Part shown: positions 36,227 through 47,912 of the stretch, one piece after another
How the letters are laid out: every line of letters begins with the position of its first letter
How positions within the stretch are numbered: position 1 is the stretch's first letter
Origin: Coptis chinensis
Lineage: Eukaryota; Streptophyta; Magnoliopsida; Ranunculales; Ranunculaceae
Length of the DNA stretch: 64,000 bases
Reading direction: 5' to 3'
NCBI GenBank assembly: GCA_015680905.1
Contig: CM027382.1
Location: 12,001,501 to 12,065,500, forward strand
Made by a program: the position numbers and the translations under genes
Notes under the pieces: model-generated
Databases searched by the model: none
Told to the model about the DNA's origin: nothing
Seen by the model: only the letters and a program-made list of their open reading frames with translations

Positions 36227-37378
36227 TTATTCATCCTCATCATCCTCTTCTTCTATAAAGAAGTGAGGTTCCTTCGCGTCCTGCCATGCCATGATAATTT
36301 GCCAGGCTTCCCGCCATTTATCATCTATTATTGCTAACCTATTAAGCGCCACTTGGTCTGACGGGGTGTAGGGTGCAACCTGATGAGGTTGTATCCTCCA
36401 CCCTTGCCAAGTCATTGCACGGAAAGAGCGAATAATACTATTAGTGGGTCGTACAGTGTCGACCGTAATCCAATCCGTGAAACGTGTACAAAAAACAAGA
36501 AAGAAACATAGCATAATATGGGAAATTAGAACAGGCATAAGAAGGTACTTATGCCTCATGCTATGGGCTCGTGCTAAACTAGACATCAAGGTTCTGGGAA
36601 GGTCATGGCACATTACGTCCCGTGGCTAAAGCAAGGAAGACGCTGCAAGTGGCATCATTCACAGAAGAAAAACGCCATTCCCCTAAAATGTTTATCATAA
36701 TCCAAAACATAACAGTTCCTATGTTCATGGATAGGCTACCAAAAGCGACGTTATAGTCCCCTTGGTCCTCGATACGGAAAATGTCTGCCCCATACAACTC
36801 ATGCAAAAACTCATAAGTGTAGACATGCATGTTATCTACCCAATAACACCATGGGTCTTGTATTTCAGCGGGCATAGCAAGTCCAAGAACAAATGCTAGC
36901 AAGAACCTGGTAATTTCCATTGGTTCATCATTAATGTTGATGGAGAACACTTGTTCTCCATCCGGTATCTCAAAGAAAATGCGGTTATTGTAAAAATAAG
37001 ATGCTAGTGTTGGAGAATAAAGTTCGCCAAGTCTTACCATAAGCGGTTCCAAAACCCACGATGTGATCGCCTCATGAAACCAAGCACCATAAGTAGTGCT
37101 TTGGAACAAATCTTCTAAAGACTGTTCCGTATTATTGTAGGAGATGTCATCTCAAAACGATGCTCGAACACTGCAAATGATCCGGGAACAACCCGCGAGA
37201 AAACTGGAAATTTTTGTGTTTTACGGAGGTCGTATGCGCAGCGCTCCGATGATTTTCGAAGTTCCAGTGTTTGGTCGCGAAGTCGCGCCACCTTGCGCAG
37301 GTGCTTCGGTGCAAAATCTCGACAGACTAGATGCCAGCGCTCGAGGAGGTCTTGATTTTTGAAAATGGTGAAGAACAA
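36227..37378 (-). pseudogene. Env-like region, distal copy (putative plant transposon protein domain)
   Basis: An open stretch at 37115-37378 leads, after a shift near 37110, into 36603-37109 (YSPTLASYFYNN, FSININDEPMEITRFLLAFVLG) and, after another shift near 36610, into 36227-36613 (HKYLLMPVLISHIM and an acidic end FIEEEDDEDE). The pattern of an FYNN-type segment, a short beta-like stretch and an LLA-x-LG segment resembles the domain annotated in plant genomes as putative plant transposon protein, found downstream of pol in Athila elements. Its role is unknown. Three frames are needed to read it, so it is broken as it stands. Confidence 0.6.
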
Positions 37379-37929
37379 TCGAAAACCGGGAGGAAAGGTG
37401 AGTGATGAAAGTTAGGTGTAGTGTGGGTTTGTGAGTGTAGAATGACTGAAAGTTTTATAGGTTTAAAGTTGCTAAAAACGGATCGGGAAGTTGCTAAAAG
37501 GTTTTTACGGCAATTTCCAGAAATACTAAAATTTTCAAACCCGAAACGGAAACAACTCATATTCTTGATTCTAAAACAACTCTAGTATCTTTTAGGTTGA
37601 ATTTAGGATATAACCTACCTATTTTATCGAGATTTCATCCTACCATGATATTTATTCATAGATATGCCTAATCGGCAATATTCTCACCCTGACTCCGAAA
37701 TAACTTCTAAAAAAAAATTGGGGTCATATAAAAATCATGCTGGACTAAATAATACCACCCCCAAACAATTTGGGAAAGTGGGATCAACATTAAACAACCA
37801 CGCACGATGAAAATAACGACATTATATTAATATTGGCATTAAATGCCCTTTTACTACAAAATTCAAATTACGGAATTAAAACTTACATTAAAATAACTAA
37901 CAATAATAAAACTACAAATAAAAAATCAT

Positions 37930-39082
37930 CAAGCTATACTATCCCTAAACACGTCGGTACTGGGTAGCGGAGGGCACACGCCAGGAGATGGCTCCCCGAG
38001 CTCCCCGGGGCGGCCACCATTCGTCTTTCGGCGACGACGCTCGTGCCTCGATGATGTATCCTCGGAAGGAGAATCCCTGTGAGGTGGGAAGCGTGCAAGC
38101 ATATCGGCTCGGAACTGGCGCTGAGCTTCTAGCTCAGTCCTCATCTGTTCCCACCGCTCATCCTCTCACCGGGTACTTAATCTCGGTTATGGTGGATAGT
38201 AGCCCGTCGAGTCCAGAGGTCTTCGCAGATAGTATTGAGTGAGCGATGCCACGCGATGAATCAACCATGCGATTCTCGCGATCCGACCAACACCTCTCCA
38301 AAGCATCAAAGATCAAAACAAGTCAAGTCCTCCTCATCCTCCGAGTCATTCTCATTTCCACCATCCTCCTTGTCCTCTACCCTATCCTCAAGCAACCTCC
38401 AAACTCGTTGGACACAATCCTTATAAATACGAGGATTTCGGTGTAGGGTGAGGTAAATCCTATCAGACGTTGGAGTCACTCTCAACTTCAGCATGATCAT
38501 GGTTATCAAAACAAGGAGAGGTGCAATAGACTTTCCCACTCCCCTAATCATGCTAAGCAAAAACTCCAAAATGCAGAACTCGTACTTCTGCTCCTGGAGT
38601 ATCCATAGAATGTGGAGGCAGTTCAGACCGATGTCGCTGACCTTCCCCTTCCCTAGGACGTTTCGACCAATCCACTGAGATGCAGCCAGCTGGTTGGTTC
38701 TGAGGGATGCCTAGCAAACACAATGCGAGCTCGCATTGTAGTTCCCTTTGGTAACAGTCGCGTTCATCAACGGCTCGACCCCAGTATATTGGGACTCCTG
38801 TAACGTGGCATCAAGATGGATTCTAGGCGGAATGCCTAGAATCTCAGCCAACAACCCAGCAGTTACTTCCTTCCTCCTCTTTGCCACCGTAACAAAAATT
38901 CTACTCCCATCCAACTCCCTCGTGTTGTAAAACTGTCGGACTAACTCTTCGTGGTAAAAGGCGTCGGTCGAGTACCATAAGCTATTCCAATCTCTACTAA
39001 TCATTTCGTCACCATAAAACGGCGCAAAGTGGTTGCTAGTAAATGCTTGCTCCTCGCAAAAAATCCGTTGTTGTTGAGCCAT
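37930..39082 (-). pseudogene. Env-like region, proximal copy
   Basis: An open stretch starts at 39082 (MAQQQRIFCEEQAF) and runs to 38711 with EELVRQFYNTRELDG and VTAGLLAEILGIP, then continues in another frame from about 38690 to 38306 (YEFCILEFLLSMI, IAPLLVLITMIM, acidic EDEEDLTCF). A short distal part at 37929-38144 (ELEAQRQFRADMLARFPP) may be its C-terminus. The plan is the same as in the distal copy, which suggests a domain duplication inside the element. No signal peptide or clear membrane anchor can be named. Confidence 0.55.
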
Positions 39083-40157
39083 CGAGTATTTGGAATGTAG
39101 TGGGAAGCAATGAGGGACAACCTCACAAAAAAACGATGGTGGTGGTGGTGTGGTGGCGCGGCAGCGTGAATTTCTTTATTTTTCCGTGGTTTTTGGTGAT
39201 TTAAATTGGTGGAGGTGGTGGTGGTACGGTTTTGAGAAGATTTGGAGAGGGTTTGGATGTTTGGCGTGGGTGTATTTTTTTTTTTTTTTTTTTATTTATT
39301 TATTTTTTATTTTTATTTTTTTTTATTTTTTTAGGGTTTAAAGCTTTGCTTTTATTGTTAATGGCGGTTTGGGAGGATGAAGATCGCGACTGTTGGTGTG
39401 AAGGTAAGGGCGCAGGTGCGCTGCCGGTGCGCGCGAGTTGGGCCCAAGCCCAATTCGAATTTTTCGAATTTTGTCGATTTTTAGCGCGACTTCAAACTAA
39501 TATTGCGCGCCAAGTATCGGGTCCGATTTTTTGCGAATGAGATATGGAAATGATCAGGAGAGAATTTCCAATCCAATGATTCATAGAACACTCTATTCTG
39601 ACCATGGATGACATATAAGATAGTGGAAAACGCTTCGAAGTACGTGCATGACGTACGTTATGCGAACGAATGAACTCTAAATTCATAGATTATGTCAACC
39701 CGAATCGAAATACAATTAAATGGCCTAAGCAACTCTAATGGGACATAAAACATTCTAGGACGGAAACACGAACACCCCACCCCCAAACAAATTTTTTTAC
39801 AACAGAATTTAGAAAATTTGTTTTTTTAAAAGTGGTCTTTTAAAGTCAGATTCCCGAGACTTCCTAGATTACTATGTTTATTATTTAATATTTTTTTACT
39901 TTTATAAGGAAAAACAATAAGCAATAAGGACATAATTCACCCCATAGAGAAACATGACTCAAAAATCCGAGAAAACATGCAAGAGTGGAAAACGTGAATT
40001 ATGTTAAACGTAGACTTAGGATCCGATACTTACAGCCACACACTCCATAGGGAGGGCCCGGTTACCTTAATGGTGCACTCACCAATATCTGGAAATGAAA
40101 GGAAATGCACCAAACACAAAAATTGAGTCGTTTATAGTCAGATACTCGAGACTTTAT
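39083..40157 (-). other. Spacer where RT, RNase H and integrase would be expected
   Basis: In Athila elements RT, RNase H and integrase lie between protease and the env-like gene. Here only about 1.1 kb separates them. The stretch has T/A runs (39270-39330) and no RT motif in any frame. It looks like the join of a large internal deletion plus non-coding sequence. Confidence 0.6.
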
Positions 40158-41330
40158 CTAAACATATGTATGAACATGCAGTTTATCATATATCAACAAC
40201 CGAAATAGTTGTGGATCATTCCATAAATAAATATCACAGAAAACATATTCAAACACAATTAAGCACCAAGATTTCCTATGACGCAACCTAGTGAAATGAA
40301 AGCGAAGTCGGATAACCCTATAACGTAACCTAGCATGCACCTTCTTTTTCATTTTTGAACGAGAGGGTGTCCTAGTAAATAAGTGTGGAAAAGTGAATGG
40401 TTGTGGAAGATATGGTGGATATGGATAAGTTATAGAAGGAAAGCATGTAAACAATGAGGATGTGGGTTTAGCACAAAACTCATTCATGGTGTAGGTAGGG
40501 ACTGTCTCAAGTCTGAAAATGAAGGTGTCAAATTGTTTGTCCTTCTGAAGTATTTGTTTACTAGGTGGATTTAAATAATTATGAAGCACAGGAGAAACAA
40601 AAGGATCGAGTGCAAACTTGAGATTCCTTTGAAAGGGTGGAAGGAGGGGAGTCGAGGTGGATGTTGTGCAAAGTAGTTCTTGATAGGGTGAATCATCACC
40701 TGCTCTAAGAAACTCATCGAATTCCTCATCTAGATTGGTCATATCCACATTACTATGGTAGTCCTCTATATCTTTGAGAAAGTCATCTATCTCGGCCCTC
40801 ATCCATAATATGTGTATCGACTAGTGTAGGGATGAAAATATCGAGTCCGAACTTCCAAAGGAAAGAAATTTGGGCATATGATTATCGGGAACGTGTTGTT
40901 GAAATAATCTCGGTTTAAGCTCTCGATCATGCTAACCTCTCCATCCATATGCGAATCTAATAAATGTGTCTTTGTTTTAAAAACATTTACTTCAAAGTTA
41001 AGATGGCCAAAAGACATGGACATCGAACCATCGCGCAATTAATGAGCCGATTGGCAGTTGCCGGGAAAGGACGCCCTAAGATGATCGACAGACCAGTCGT
41101 TAGATTTCAGATCGAGGATGACAAAATCAGCCGGATAGTACAAATCTCGAACTTTTACCAAAGACGTTTTCAACCACACCCTTAGGATACTTAATAGACC
41201 AATCGACTAATTGCAACGCCATTTTAATGGGTTGCATCTCCTCTAGACCTATTTGTCTATACAAATAAAATGGGAGTAAGTTAACACTAGCCCCCGTGTC
41301 TAATAACGGTCGTCATATAGGAATCTCCTA
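40158..41330 (-). pseudogene. Aspartic protease and linker of the Athila-like element
   Basis: The minus strand near 41320 reads LLDTGASVNLLPFYLYRQ, the active-site DTGA motif of retroviral-type proteases, followed by MALQLVDWSIKYPKGVVEN. After a shift the LGRPF-type segment near 41070 and SMSFGHLNFEVNVFKTKTH (40799-41038) follow. A linker (40158-40802, open, with DEEFDEFLRAG) would normally lead into RT, but no RT follows. The protease would process Gag-Pol; it is broken by at least one frameshift. Confidence 0.75.
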
Positions 41331-41666
41331 AGGTGCATCAGACAAGAGGACTAACCGTGGGTCCTCAGACTTAACAATTCCATTATGTTTCGATAGAGTT
41401 GGGAATTGTTCTCGTTAAAAAAGCGTCTTTTGGTATATTGGTCTTATCGCTTAGTAGTACACAACTCCTTAAGAAACTTAGCATGGTGTGGTAGCTTTTT
41501 AATAGCTTCGAGGAAGGGAAGGTTTATAGTTAGATTCTTGAAAACGCCCCTAATCTCCCTCATAATTTGTATCCCTAGTTAACATGGCTAATTTTGTGAA
41601 AACGGTGGTTTCTCTCTATATTTAGCATATGTATCACCGGATGTTTAACCTTAGCTTTTCTGTTTC

Positions 41667-43400
41667 TTAGGTTGTGTTTGTAACCGGTACCTCTACGCTG
41701 GTAGGCTCTTCAGTTTCTATTTCGGTATCTAGTAAAATAGGGTGGGTTATTGGTGGGGTAACTATAGGCATAGTTACTTTGTTATCAACCACTCGCCAGA
41801 GCGGAGTGGTGATGGCATTTAGCTCACCTACATTTTTATATTCATTACTAGTATTATCGGTTACCCCAAAAGGTTGTGTTTGTTGTTTTAGATTAGGTAT
41901 GCGCGGACTGGAAACACACCTTTGGGGTTTGGCTTTATCTTGGGCCAACTATTGGCTTAAATTATTAACGGATTGTAGAAGATGTTGGTTAGATTGAGCC
42001 ATAGTTTGGAAAAGTTTTGGCTCACTTGTATGAAGGTGTCAAGACGATCCGGTTGTGTGGGTGTAGTAGTCGGGTGGTGGACCGGAATTATCTCGTGGAA
42101 TTATTTATGTATGGATTTTGATAGTTATTATTTACCGTAACGATGCCTCTATTAGCATTATAATTATTATAACTACCTTGACCTTGTGCTTGACCTTGTC
42201 GAGGTTGCACTTGGTTGTTATAATTATTATAATTACCCTGACCCTATCCTTGTCGTGGTCGTGGTGGAGCTTGGTTATAACTGTGCGCTCGCCTAACATA
42301 TTGATTATTGTACCTGGAGGTGTGACGTGTTGGTTATTTCTCCAACCGAAGTTGGGATTTTGTCTCCAAGGGACGTTATGTTCACTATTAATGGAACAAG
42401 CCTGTTCATAGGCTATAGGACAGTGGGAGTCGGGATGCTCAGGACTCCAACAGAAACTACATGGATTTGAATTTACATTCATGATGGGGATATGCTTTTG
42501 TTGAACAGAAATAGCCTCTACCTTTTTAGTGAGTGATTCGATTAGAGTTTTAAGCTCGGGATCGTGTTTAATTTCAAACATACCGCTTACCTTAATCGTA
42601 TTAGAAGAACTAGCGAGCGGATGGATATCGTCATTACCCCCCGGTTGTTATTTCGCTTAGTTTGATCCTCTAAAAATTTATAAGCCTCCGAGGCTCCTTT
42701 ACTTAAGAAACTATCCCCATTCATTATGTCAAGGACTTCTTTATAGTGGTGTAGAAGTTCTTTGAAAAAGGCACGAACTAACGTGTCTTTCGCTAGGTTA
42801 TGATGTGGACACTCTATAAGGAGATCGGTGAAACGATTCCAAGCCTCTGAAAATGATTTGTGAGGATTTTGTCGAAAGAAATGAATCTTGGAAAGCATCT
42901 CATCCGTCTTTGGGGGTGGGTAAAATGTTCCATAAACAAATTTTGAACAAGTTTAGCCCACGAAGTCCACGTAATTAGGCTTTGGGCGTTAACCAAGACG
43001 CCACCTTTATCGGCTAAGGTGAAAGGGAATACCCTCGGTTTAATTTGTTCCGCACCAACCGTAGGATGGTGTAATGTTGTTAGGACTTGTTCAATCCTAA
43101 CGATGTAAGCCGATAAGGTTTTTCATGGTCTAAACCATGAAAAACGGGTAACAAATTAAAATATTTGGGGGATTTCGAAATCCCCAATCGGTCCGCTAGA
43201 ACGATGCAAGATTTGGGGTTATCGCCAAGGCTTTATAAAAGTCCGAGAGGAGTCTCTCCTTCGCCGGGCATCAGGTCAGGTAGAGTATGTGAAATAGTAG
43301 CTAGAGGTGCAATGAGTGGTATACTAGATATGCGTGCTTGTTGATGTTGCCGCGGGTAATTAATTATGTTGTTTTGTTTTGTTCGACTGCACCTTTAATC
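41667..43400 (-). pseudogene. Gag of the Athila-like element
   Basis: From right to left: PKYFNLLPVFHGLDHEKPY near 43130, VNAQSLITWTSWAKLVQNLF (42814-42996), SFSEAWNRFTDLLIECPHHN (42587-42898), a zinc-finger-like CSFCWSPEHPDSHCP with WRQNPNFGWRNNQH (42132-42581), and a C-terminal part (41667-41948). These are the usual phrases of Athila gag proteins, which form the particle and bind RNA. Frame shifts separate the pieces. A repetitive stretch around 42160-42260 (TTATAATTATTATAA) replaces the normal glutamine-rich part. Confidence 0.82.
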
Positions 43401-43923
43401 TCATACAAGGTTAAGACCAAACTTAACTAAAACACGACAACTTCCAAACAATCCTCGATATTCTAGTATAAACCTCTAACAGAGATGCGAGGTGTGGAAG
43501 AAAGGAATACCTAATCAAGGCCCTGCTTTCGCTTATATGAATAGCGTCTTGTTTACGTGTTCGCTGTATATAACAAGTTAGAACACCAAAAAAACTTGAA
43601 AAATCGAAGTTGAATCAAAACCTGTGGAAACCGCAAAATTCAGCTCAGCAGGTGGTGCTCACTTTGGCGAGGTGTGCTCTCGTGTAAACTTCGAAGTTAC
43701 AAGTTGTTTGAGCGGTGGTCGCTCGCCTTCCAAGTAACTTTTAGCGAAAAAGCGCCCGCAATTTTTTTTTTTTTTTTTTTTCGAAGAAGTTTAATGCTGA
43801 AAAAAAGACAACCACAAGATGAATCAAACAAGGGTGGGTGGGTGAAATGGGACTTTAAGAAGAGTACTTATACTACTTAAAACAATGCGAGAAAAGTGAA
43901 ACTAAGATATAAAGCCATACATT

Positions 43924-45486
43924 TGATAAACGAAAAAGAATAAAGTTTACCTACTTAAAATGAACGATAAAACTCAAAACGTAAGTAAACTAAAAATTAT
44001 TACGTGCCTAATTTATCAAAGATTTCTACTCTCAATTCTATCGAAATAGAGTGGAGTAACAAATTGCTCCACTCCTAGTTCTTTCACAAAGTAATGTTCT
44101 CTACGATAAATAATCTTAACTAAAGTCTAATGAGAGATTTACTTAAATGATAACTAAACTACGATGCAACTACCCACAAGATGCAACTAGTGGACTATTT
44201 AAACAACTATGGAAATACTACGCCGATTCTATGATAAGGAGTTAGAGGGGATTGATTCCACCTTAGCTCAACTTAATCCACTAACGAATTAATCGTCAAT
44301 CCGAATTGAACCGCTTTCTTTCAACAATCTGGTTATTCCTATTCCCTAATTACACATGACATTTCTACTAATTCATAACTAGCATGTGAACGATTACACC
44401 CATTCTCATGGTGAACTAATCATTTCTAGAGTGGAAAGGAAATTACGACGACCTCTACGATAATTGGAATCAAGCTTTCATCAAGGCTTCTCAACCCCCT
44501 CTAATGGAGGTTTAGCCGAGAATCATCACGCTATCATTCCCAATCAAATTCGAACAAGACATAATATAAAGATTTGAACTTTACTTGTTTAAACTCAATT
44601 CAAAACTACTCATGCAATAATTGAATTAAACTAATAATGACATATAAGTAAATCTAAGAATTGAACTAAATAAGTAAATGGAAAATGAAACTAGATTACC
44701 AAGAACACTATTTTATTAATCTAATGAATAATAAAACAATGATTCAAATACTAAATTAATAATCTACTTTGTTCTAAACTAATTAATTAAACATGAAACT
44801 AGATCTAAAACAAGATATGAAAAACTAATTAATTAACTAATTGAAATTCTAAAACTAAGTTCTAAAACTAATTAATGGAGGCTAACTAATCCAATTCTTA
44901 ATCTAGGTCTAACTATCTACCATTAACAAAGAGCTAAACTTTTGTTTTTATATGTTTTAGATCCAAAAATCATGCATGGGATTGGAGCCATGTTTTGGGC
45001 CAGAGAATCAGGCCCAAAACCCAATTCTTTCAGTCCAAAAAGGCCTCTTCAGCTGCAGTTGGCTTTGACAAACTTTTCGTCCACTTCTACTCCTCTGATT
45101 GGGTCAAGGCTTAGACCATTGGAGAGATCTTTCCGAGCCGGTCGTTTTGACATAAGGTAGGCCCAATTCCGAGGTCTGAGTCCAAAGATACGACCTTCGG
45201 AAGTTCTCACGACTTTGTGTGTTGTTTCGCCCAAGGCCGACTTTTCAACTTTGACCGGCTTTACAAAGGCTTTGTCTTTGAATCTTGGCCTTTAATCACG
45301 GAACTCCTTAGCAACCGACCTTTGCTCCTTTATCTCGCTAAAGTGGCACATTTCGCACATCATGGACTTTGAAGCCCGAAATGCATAAAAACACGTGAAT
45401 CGTGATTAACTCTTAATTATTACTCACATAATTGGTTTAAAAGTATGATGGTTAAGGGTTAAAACTACAGTTTTTGGCTCTTATCA
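43924..45486 (-). repeat. 5' LTR of the Athila-like element
   Basis: 1563 bp, near-identical copy of 32818-34399. The minus strand starts TGATAAGAGCC at 45486. The main differences are small indels around 44300 and 45220-45260. Confidence 0.95.
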
Positions 45487-46804
45487 TTTACTTACGCCAG
45501 AAGAGCAAGCACTTAAAAGAAACTGTATGATGGTTAAGGGGTTAAAACTATTATACAGTTTTTTATCATTTACTTTTAGACCAATTTACATGACCTAGAG
45601 GCGCATGAATAACCTTTCATGTAAGCTATGTGTCTCTAACATATTTTGGACATCGACGATAACACATCATCGTTTAAACGTACCAAGATGGTGTGTTTGT
45701 AACTTGTAAGACCGATCATTAGTTTTTCTTCCCGACAAATTATCCGAGGCCGATAATTTTCGTGTCGGAATGACATCCAAGTATTGTCCATATCCAATAT
45801 ATGTATCTCCAATGATATCAACAGTTTTTACAATTGCCTAATGTAGTTTTCAACTGATTTGTTATATAAATTCAAATCCTTATACAGACATGCCAACAAA
45901 GACCAAATGAGCATGATACATTATTTTATTCATTTTCAATCGATTTGAAAAACGGGGTAGTTTTCTAGATTCAAATGGTCTTCCATAGATCATGCATAGT
46001 AAAAGTATTCTTTTAGGGGGTCACGCTTTGTTGATTCACTTTTCGGACAATGCGCCCCAATAGCCGATATAAGCATATAACCGATTATTTTCATCATTTA
46101 GCTTCTTGTTAATGTTCCCTTTTAAGTATTTTTTTTTCATTTCCAAAGTAGGTCATTGTTACACTCATAAGCAAGAGGATGATTGAAACAAATGTAAGTA
46201 GTAAAAAGGGTAGATCGTCAACAGATTATAGCATCTCAAAGTTCTCAAGCTAAAAGGATGGGACAAAAAGAACAAAATCTACAAAGGGTTATAGAAGGAT
46301 TGGCTAATAGTTTTTTCGTACCTTTTCAATACAAATGAAAATCTCCATTCATTTTATGCTCATCATGAGGAGGTAAGAAGTAATTACGGTCTTGATTCCT
46401 TCTCCCCATTCAAATTGATCTATCGCTATGGAAATGGTCGATGCCTTAAGTCTACTACCAGCCTCCCGCCCCGGCTTCTCAACTTCGTCATGTCACCTAA
46501 TCCTTTCATTCCACCGATGTCTCCGTACCAATGGCATTTCACACTCATCCATGGTGTGGCCACAACCAAATGTTCCTACCTTGCATCTTCCTCGAAGCAA
46601 TCTCCCGCCTAGTCGCCTCCCGTGATCATACCTTAATGCAAGAGATGGCGGAATTTTAAGCACAACAGCAACATCAACATCAACATCGCCAGCTCCTCAA
46701 TCAATTATCATGTTTCTCTCAACCACGGCTAATTCCTACATCCGCAACCGCCCTTATATTCGCATACAAAATCTCTAGCACCATTAAATTTGGAAGACAT
46801 CTTT
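45487..46804. other. Spacer with a short LTR-end remnant; no recognised gene
   Basis: At 45520-45577 the phrase GATGGTTAAGGGGTTAAAAC followed by TTATCATTTAC repeats the end of the neighbouring LTR together with its target bases. The rest holds no recognised gene. Open stretches at 45636-45821 (minus) and 46415-46640 (plus) have no motif that I can name. Confidence 0.5.
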
Positions 46805-46808
46805 AGTG

Positions 46809-47112
46809 CAGAGATGTTATTTATGAGAGTAAGTTACTTGATCAGTATGATGCTGATAAACACTTGATTGTGTTTTGGATTTCTTGTGAGGCTGGGACGT
46901 ATGTTAGGACTAGGTGTGTTCATTTGGGTTTGTTGTTGGGTGTTGGTGGACATATGCAGGAGTTGAGGAGAGTTAGGTCTGGGATTATGGGTGAGAAGGG
47001 TAATATGGTTACTATGCATGATGTTATGGATGCGCAGTGGGTTTTTGATAATAATAGAGATGAGAATTATCTTCGGGGTGTTATTATGCCGCTTGAGAAC
47101 CCAAATGATTAA
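46809..47112 (+). pseudogene. Dyskerin (CBF5/NAP57) gene fragment
   Basis: About 100 codons in one open frame match the catalytic-domain end of dyskerin, the pseudouridine synthase of H/ACA snoRNPs in the nucleolus. Clear phrases are [34 protein letters not shown] and [16 protein letters not shown]. The fragment starts abruptly (VIYESKLL) and ends after VIMPLE with a few unrelated residues and a stop, so the N-terminal catalytic Asp region and the PUA domain are absent. There are no introns, but plant dyskerin genes can be intronless, so this does not prove a retrocopy. It is 20 bp from an antisense La fragment. Confidence 0.9.
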
Positions 47113-47132
47113 GAATTTGATCAAAATAATAC

Positions 47133-47319
47133 CTTGACGGTTCCAAACCTCTGAAAGATGGCCTTAACATCCTCACGCATAACCACATCCTTATCGTCTT
47201 TATCAATCACTGTTGATGTTTTTTCTCCAGCAGATGCTTTCTCTTCATTTTCTTGACAGCTATCTGCAGGAGACTTTTCATCATTCTGAAGAACAACAAC
47301 TTTGGGGTTGTTTTGTAGA
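47133..47319 (-). pseudogene. La protein gene fragment (single exon)
   Basis: An uninterrupted 62-codon frame on the minus strand reads NPKVVVLQNDEKSPADSC..., then KDVVMREDVKAIFQRFGTVK, followed by a GT donor (GTATTATT) at 47132. This matches plant La1-type proteins at the start of their second RNA-recognition motif. La binds the 3' U-tails of RNA polymerase III transcripts. The kept donor shows that it came from genomic DNA. No other La exon is found nearby, so this is a captured or left-over piece. Confidence 0.75.
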
Positions 47320-47829
47320 GTATGGAAAGAGATTTTTATCTATTTTGAATAACGAACAATTGAAATCGGCAAAAAAGAGCGTAGAATTCCTTTTTTTATG
47401 CCGAATTATTATAAAATCTGATGTGTCGGTCTTAGAGAAAAAAAGAGGGCTGACGTGGGTCACTGGGAGCATTCTCAACTACTTAGTATTCATGGTCTTT
47501 GATAACTTTAAAATATTTTTAGTGATATGGTCGTCTAAAGGTTGAAAACATTTCAATATTAATTCACATAAATCTCTTCATTCTCTTTCTTTCAAGACAT
47601 ACAACCATTGTAACACTAAATGAAATATAGTTAGCAATTGACAAGGAAGCCAATGAAAATTTACGCAGGCACTCGCTTAATGAGCTCACACTGCCTTATT
47701 CAATCCATTGATGCAGAGGGATGACTAAATTCCCACATTTGACTATTTCACATTTAAGTGAGAAAAACTAAATTCCCAAATAAAGAAATTAGGGCAAAAT
47801 TATCACAAACTAGTAAAACGTGTGAAACT
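47320..47829. other. Stretch between the La fragment and the snoRNA promoter region
   Basis: A plus-strand open stretch at 47213-47545 overlaps the La fragment in antisense and continues with no recognised motif. The rest shows no gene. Confidence 0.35.
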
Positions 47830-47912
47830 CACGTGCCAATGGAAACGTAAAACCCTAAGGGCATAACAGTCAAATAGAACATACCTTAAATTACCAAGGT
47901 CCTTTATATAAA
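47830..47912 (+). promoter_or_regulatory. Promoter of the snoRNA cluster: G-box-like ACGTG, telo-box and TATA
   Basis: CACGTG is at about 47830, a telo-box AAACCCTAA at 47850-47858, and TATATAAA at 47905-47912, followed by a CT-rich leader. Telo-boxes are typical of plant genes for ribosome biogenesis, and this fits the U14 cluster that starts 220 bp downstream. A second near-telo motif (TTTAGGGTTTTG) lies at about 47985. Confidence 0.7.

Larger units (their letters stand above)
32818..45486 (-). mobile_element. Athila-like Ty3 LTR retrotransposon without a recognisable RT/INT
   Basis: Two very similar ~1.57-kb LTRs (TGATAAG...CGTTTATCA on the minus strand) enclose 9.5 kb. The 5-bp target duplication TTTAC lies at 32813-32817 and 45487-45491. 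In minus orientation the order is gag, protease, a linker, then two env-like regions and a polypurine tract. I found no reverse transcriptase, RNase H or integrase motifs between the protease linker (ending about 40160) and the env-like region (from 39082). The element is therefore probably non-autonomous by internal deletion. The sequence after the 5' LTR (AATGTATGGC) does not match the Asp-tRNA primer site usual for Athila. Confidence 0.88.

Noticed and set aside
45636-45821. Minus-strand open stretch with weak F-box/kelch flavour
   Set aside because: Only a few residues (HILDMD, WMSF) look familiar; not enough to name a gene.
46415-46640. Plus-strand open stretch thought to be a retrotransposon integrase end
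   Set aside because: The resemblance (SPFKLIY) covers only a few residues and the rest does not fit the family.
47213-47545. Plus-strand open stretch of 110 codons
   Set aside because: Its first part is the antisense of the La exon, and the rest has no motif.
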